A DNA stretch of 64,000 nucleotides. Origin: Paenibacillus pinisoli. GTDB lineage: Bacteria > Bacillota > Bacilli > Paenibacillales > Paenibacillaceae. How positions within the stretch are numbered: position 1 is the first letter of the stretch; each line of letters opens with the position of its first letter. A program made the position numbers and the translations under genes. Shown here piece by piece: positions 61,532-64,000 of the stretch. The notes under the pieces are model-generated. The model searched no databases. It saw only the letters and a list, made by a program, of their open reading frames with translations, and was not told the origin of the DNA. The stretch spans positions 1,178,001 to 1,242,000 of the forward strand of contig NZ_QXQB01000002.1 in assembly GCF_003605435.1 (NCBI RefSeq), written 5' to 3'.

Positions 61532-61576
61532 AGCAGAATAAAGTCCCTCCTTATTAGGCAGGGACTTTATTCTGCT
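61532..61576. terminator. Strong hairpin after the M24 peptidase gene
   Basis: Perfect 16-bp stem AGCAGAATAAAGTCCC / GGGACTTTATTCTGCT with a 13-base loop, 8 bp after the stop codon. A tract follows on the plus side rather than T, so it may act mainly as an RNA 3' barrier. Confidence 0.65.
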
Positions 61577-61614
61577 AAAAAATTTGTTCTGGTCACTCAT
61601 TATAACCCTGAATC

Positions 61615-61923
61615 TTAAAGGTCAAAAATAGCATGATTAAGCCTTGACTCAGATTTACCGAATTCTTCTTCTATTAAAACTTCTAACCAAATTTGCTAAA
61701 TCAAAAAAAGTCATGGGGACCGAGATACAGTTCCAAATTCTGTTGAAAACTTTGAAAATGATATTCTGCCCTATGTCCAGCTGCCTACATCAGCATATTT
61801 TGAGTATATGACTTCTTTTGGGACACTTTTCTTCATTGGCTCATAGTACTTTTCGTAAAAAGCCATAGCTTCTGCAAAATAATAATAACGAATCAGCGAT
61901 TTTAACAATGCAGGATTCCCCAT
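61615..61923 (-). pseudogene. Frameshifted small gene, family unknown
   Basis: An ATG at 61923 with GGGGGGAG a few bases upstream starts MGNPALLKSLIRYYYFAEAM and reads 50 codons to a stop at 61771. Shifting frame, the sense continues as AEYHFQSFQQNLELYLGPHD, and after a T7 run again as QIWLEVLIEEEFGKSESRLN and AIFDL to a stop at 61615. The three pieces join end to end into a ~100-residue protein. A truncated relative lies directly upstream (61902-62051: SLIRWYTGSEAVVYCEK), suggesting a decayed tandem pair. Confidence 0.5.
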
Positions 61924-62129
61924 AAACTCCCCCCATTAACTAACATTGCAACTTTTTTGCATAGCTCACTTATTTTTTCGCAATAAACCACCGCCTCACT
62001 TCCCGTATACCAGCGAATTAGCGATCTGCAATTGGTGTCGTAATGTGCCACAAGTTTAAATGGAGGGCGCTTAGTTCATAATGGATTCATAAAAGACAAC
62101 ATGTTTGTTGACGCAATAGGGTGATGACA

Positions 62130-62297
62130 ATGTGGAAAAAAATGATCTTTTATTTTCCTGAATGGACCGTATTTCTGCAAGGCTTTATCGCATTTTTAGT
62201 CCCGTATGGGATAGCCAAAATATATAAATGGATTTGCACGGCAAAGGAAGAAAACGAAATGGCGGACATCAAAGATGAAACAAAACTCAGATCCTGA
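62130..62297 (+). CDS. Small membrane protein leading the gerA operon
   Basis: 55 residues, too short for most gene calls. [20 protein letters not shown] continues into [14 protein letters not shown], a single membrane helix (~12-33), then a charged tail ([20 protein letters not shown]). AGGGTGATGACA precedes the ATG. Its last 23 bases overlap the start of the GerA subunit gene in another frame, so it is co-translated with it. It may be an accessory subunit of the germinant receptor (inference from position). Confidence 0.6.
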   Translation: MWKKMIFYFPEWTVFLQGFIAFLVPYGIAKIYKWICTAKEENEMADIKDETKLRS

Positions 62298-63747
62298 ATG
62301 GTTTACCGGTGACTTTGCTATAGATCTTGCACTTGTGAGGAACGAGATCGGCCATAACTCGGATGTGCATTTTAGAGAGTTTCATATCGGAGGCACAGAC
62401 GTATGTGCGGCCATTATTTTTGTAGAAGGGCTGACGGACCGAGAGCTTATCGACAAACACATTATTAAATCTTTAATGATGAGCTTTACTGGCGGAGCTG
62501 TGTCGAGGGATTTTATCACCAACCGTGTTCTATCAATTGGCGAAGTAGCCGAGGAGCAGGCCTTGAAGAGCTTGGTCGCGAAAGTATTGACCGGCTCGAC
62601 CGCGCTGCTCATTGATGGCTTGCCGAATGCGCTTGTTCTAGGAACAACCAAAGAGAAATCGCGCCAGATTGAAGAGCCGGTGTCGGAGGCCACGGTCAGA
62701 GGTCCGCGGCTGGGCTTCACAGAAACATTATGCGACAACACCGCCCTGTTGCGGCAGCACGGGGAAAATGCCAGCTTGTCCTTCATGAAGCTGCAAGTCG
62801 GGCAGCGCACCAAAAAAGAGCTGGTCATTGCGTATATAAAGGATATTGCCGATCCTGACCTGGTCGAAGAAGTGAAGAAACGAATACAAAATATAAAGGC
62901 TGATGATGTACCAGAATCAGGCTATGTGGAGCAGCTCATCGAAGATAACTATCTGAGTCCATTCACGCAAGTACAGAATACCGAGCGCCCCGACCGGGTA
63001 TTCAGCGCCTTGATGGATGGACGCGTCGCCATTCTGCTGGACGGGACGCCTTTTGCCTTGATTGTCCCGGTTACATTCAGCATGATGCTGCATTCACCGG
63101 AGGATTACTATGAGCGCTGGCTGCCTAGTTATCTCTTCCGCCTATTGCGTTATCTTGCGGCAGCTATTTCGCTTTTTGGACCCTCCTTGTATATTTCATT
63201 CGTCTCCTTTCACCAAGGCCTGATCCCAACCAAGCTGGCCTTATCCATTATGGGGACAAGGGATGGCGTTCCTTTTCCTGCGATTATTGAAGCTCTGATT
63301 ATGGAAGTAACCATCGAGATTTTGCGGGAAGCCGGGCTGCGCTTGCCTAAGCAGATTGGCCCAACGATTGGCATTGTAGGCGGTCTTGTCATTGGAGAAG
63401 CTGCCGTGCAAGCGGGAATCGTCAGTCCTATTATGGTCATTGTCGTCGCGTTGACCGCTATCTCTTCCTTTGCCATTCCCCAATATAGCGCAGGGATATC
63501 GTTGCGGCTGCTTCGTTTTCCCGCCATGTTCTCCGCAGCTGTGTTCGGGCTGTACGGGGTTGTTCTGTTCGCCCTGTTCCTCTGCAGCCATCTGGTCAAG
63601 CTGAAGAGCTTTGGCGTTCCTTATGTCAGTCCGATCATACCCGATCGATTGACGAATTGGACGGATTTTATGATTCGTATGCCGCTTAAGAAGATCAAGC
63701 GCCGAATGAAGCCTATATCTGCAAATGGCTCCACCCGCAAAAAATAG
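62275..63747 (+). CDS. gerAA: Spore germination receptor A subunit (GerABKA family)
   Basis: 490 residues. A soluble N-terminal domain (~1-260) carries [60 protein letters not shown] and [24 protein letters not shown], all typical of GerA subunits. Four to five membrane helices follow (~275-460), with [44 protein letters not shown] as the most conserved block. The C-terminus is Lys/Arg-rich. In the spore inner membrane it forms the germinant-gated channel with the B and C subunits. Confidence 0.94.
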   Translation: MKQNSDPEWFTGDFAIDLALVRNEIGHNSDVHFREFHIGGTDVCAAIIFVEGLTDRELIDKHIIKSLMMSFTGGAVSRDFITNRVLSIGEVAEEQALKSLVAKVLTGSTALLIDGLPNALVLGTTKEKSRQIEEPVSEATVRGPRLGFTETLCDNTALLRQHGENASLSFMKLQVGQRTKKELVIAYIKDIADPDLVEEVKKRIQNIKADDVPESGYVEQLIEDNYLSPFTQVQNTERPDRVFSALMDGRVAILLDGTPFALIVPVTFSMMLHSPEDYYERWLPSYLFRLLRYLAAAISLFGPSLYISFVSFHQGLIPTKLALSIMGTRDGVPFPAIIEALIMEVTIEILREAGLRLPKQIGPTIGIVGGLVIGEAAVQAGIVSPIMVIVVALTAISSFAIPQYSAGISLRLLRFPAMFSAAVFGLYGVVLFALFLCSHLVKLKSFGVPYVSPIIPDRLTNWTDFMIRMPLKKIKRRMKPISANGSTRKK

Positions 63748-63764
63748 CTCGTCAGGAGGGGAAT

Positions 63765-64000
63765 TTGCTAGCCATGAGCGGCAGTTCAAAGGATCGAATT
63801 ACGAATTTGCAAGCAGCCGTCATCCTCGTCAACTATATTCTTGCGGCAGGCATCCTCACTCTGCCACGCACATCTGTCGAGAAGGTGAAAACACCCGATG
63901 TGTGGATCACCGTTATCATCGGCGGTCTAATCACCATGATCGCAGGGGTTATTATCGTGAAACTGAGCCAAAGGTACCCTGAAAAAACCTTTTATCAATA
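63765..64000 (+). CDS. gerAB: Spore germination receptor B subunit (GerB permease, partial)
   Basis: The first 78 codons before the window ends. The start is TTG at 63765, 5 bases after GGAGG; an ATG three codons on (MSGSSKDR) is possible. The text reads ITNLQAAVILVNYILAAGILTLPRTSVEKVKTPDVWITVIIGGLITMIAGVIIVKLSQRYPEKTFYQ, which is the GerB opening: IxxLQ, ILxLPR between two helices, and YPxKTF. It binds the germinant amino acid or sugar. It follows the A subunit by 18 bp. Confidence 0.9.
   Translation, partial: MLAMSGSSKDRITNLQAAVILVNYILAAGILTLPRTSVEKVKTPDVWITVIIGGLITMIAGVIIVKLSQRYPEKTFYQ

Overview
The window looks like a chromosomal segment of a spore-forming Bacillota bacterium, most likely Paenibacillus or a close relative. 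The evidence is RNase J, CotF-type coat and DUF3231 spore proteins, a gerA-type germination operon, an S-layer-homology protein, a ydjFGHI-like PspA stress operon, strong AGGAGG ribosome binding sites, frequent TTG/GTG starts, and many secreted proteins and lipoproteins. No rRNA, tRNA, CRISPR array, prophage or intact insertion sequence was seen. The genus is an inference from gene content.

Layout. (1) 1-6.7 kb, minus strand: a catabolic operon of RuBisCO-like protein, four-carbon acid sugar kinase, GntR regulator, Zn-dehydrogenase and TRAP transporter DctP-DctQ-DctM, preceded by three copies of an 11-bp palindromic operator. This fits import and breakdown of an acid sugar, possibly of the apionate/oxo-isoapionate type. 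(2) 6.9-11.7 kb: RNase J, two spore-related proteins, an SDR and a TetR regulator. (3) 11.9-17.2 kb, minus: an operon of a membrane protein, a substrate-binding/VWA fusion and a TelA-family protein, then a secreted stalk-domain protein. (4) 17.3-31 kb, surface region: a decayed response regulator, a 1390-residue fibronectin III repeat protein built from a 966-bp higher-order repeat, a small His/Lys-rich LPETG protein with its own lipoprotein-like sortase, a two-component system, an SLH protein, an ankyrin lipoprotein, and an AT-rich RHS-repeat/SleB-hydrolase gene with a lipoprotein partner.

(5) 30.7-36.5 kb: TspO-family and MFS membrane proteins, an ECF sigma factor directly followed by an SDR lacking the catalytic Tyr/Lys, two decayed genes, and a repeat-rich intergenic stretch. 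(6) 36.6-44 kb, plus: a nucleoside island with an Mga/PRD-like regulator, purine nucleoside phosphorylase, a complete dedicated ECF transporter (S-T-A-A') and two nucleoside hydrolases, closed by a double terminator. (7) 44-52.9 kb: a formylglycine-generating enzyme with its cysteine pair, two half-size chromate transporters, a ROK regulator without the zinc cysteines, a SEC-C protein, a tandem pair of bipolar Asp/Phe-Arg proteins, an HD hydrolase, a CynX-type MFS transporter and an XRE-cupin regulator. (8) 53-61.5 kb: the PspA-YdjG-YdjH-YdjI operon, a small secreted protein, an M29 aminopeptidase, a DUF1349 protein, a 51-bp minisatellite and an M24 Xaa-Pro peptidase. (9) 61.6-64 kb: a decayed small gene, then the start of a gerA operon led by a 55-residue membrane protein.

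The best candidates for something undescribed are the LPETG/sortase pair (22.1-23.1 kb), the paired Asp/Phe-Arg proteins (49.2-50.0 kb), the secreted RHS-SleB/lipoprotein pair (28.1-30.3 kb), the SBP-VWA/TelA operon (12-15.6 kb) and the nucleoside ECF transporter (39-42 kb).
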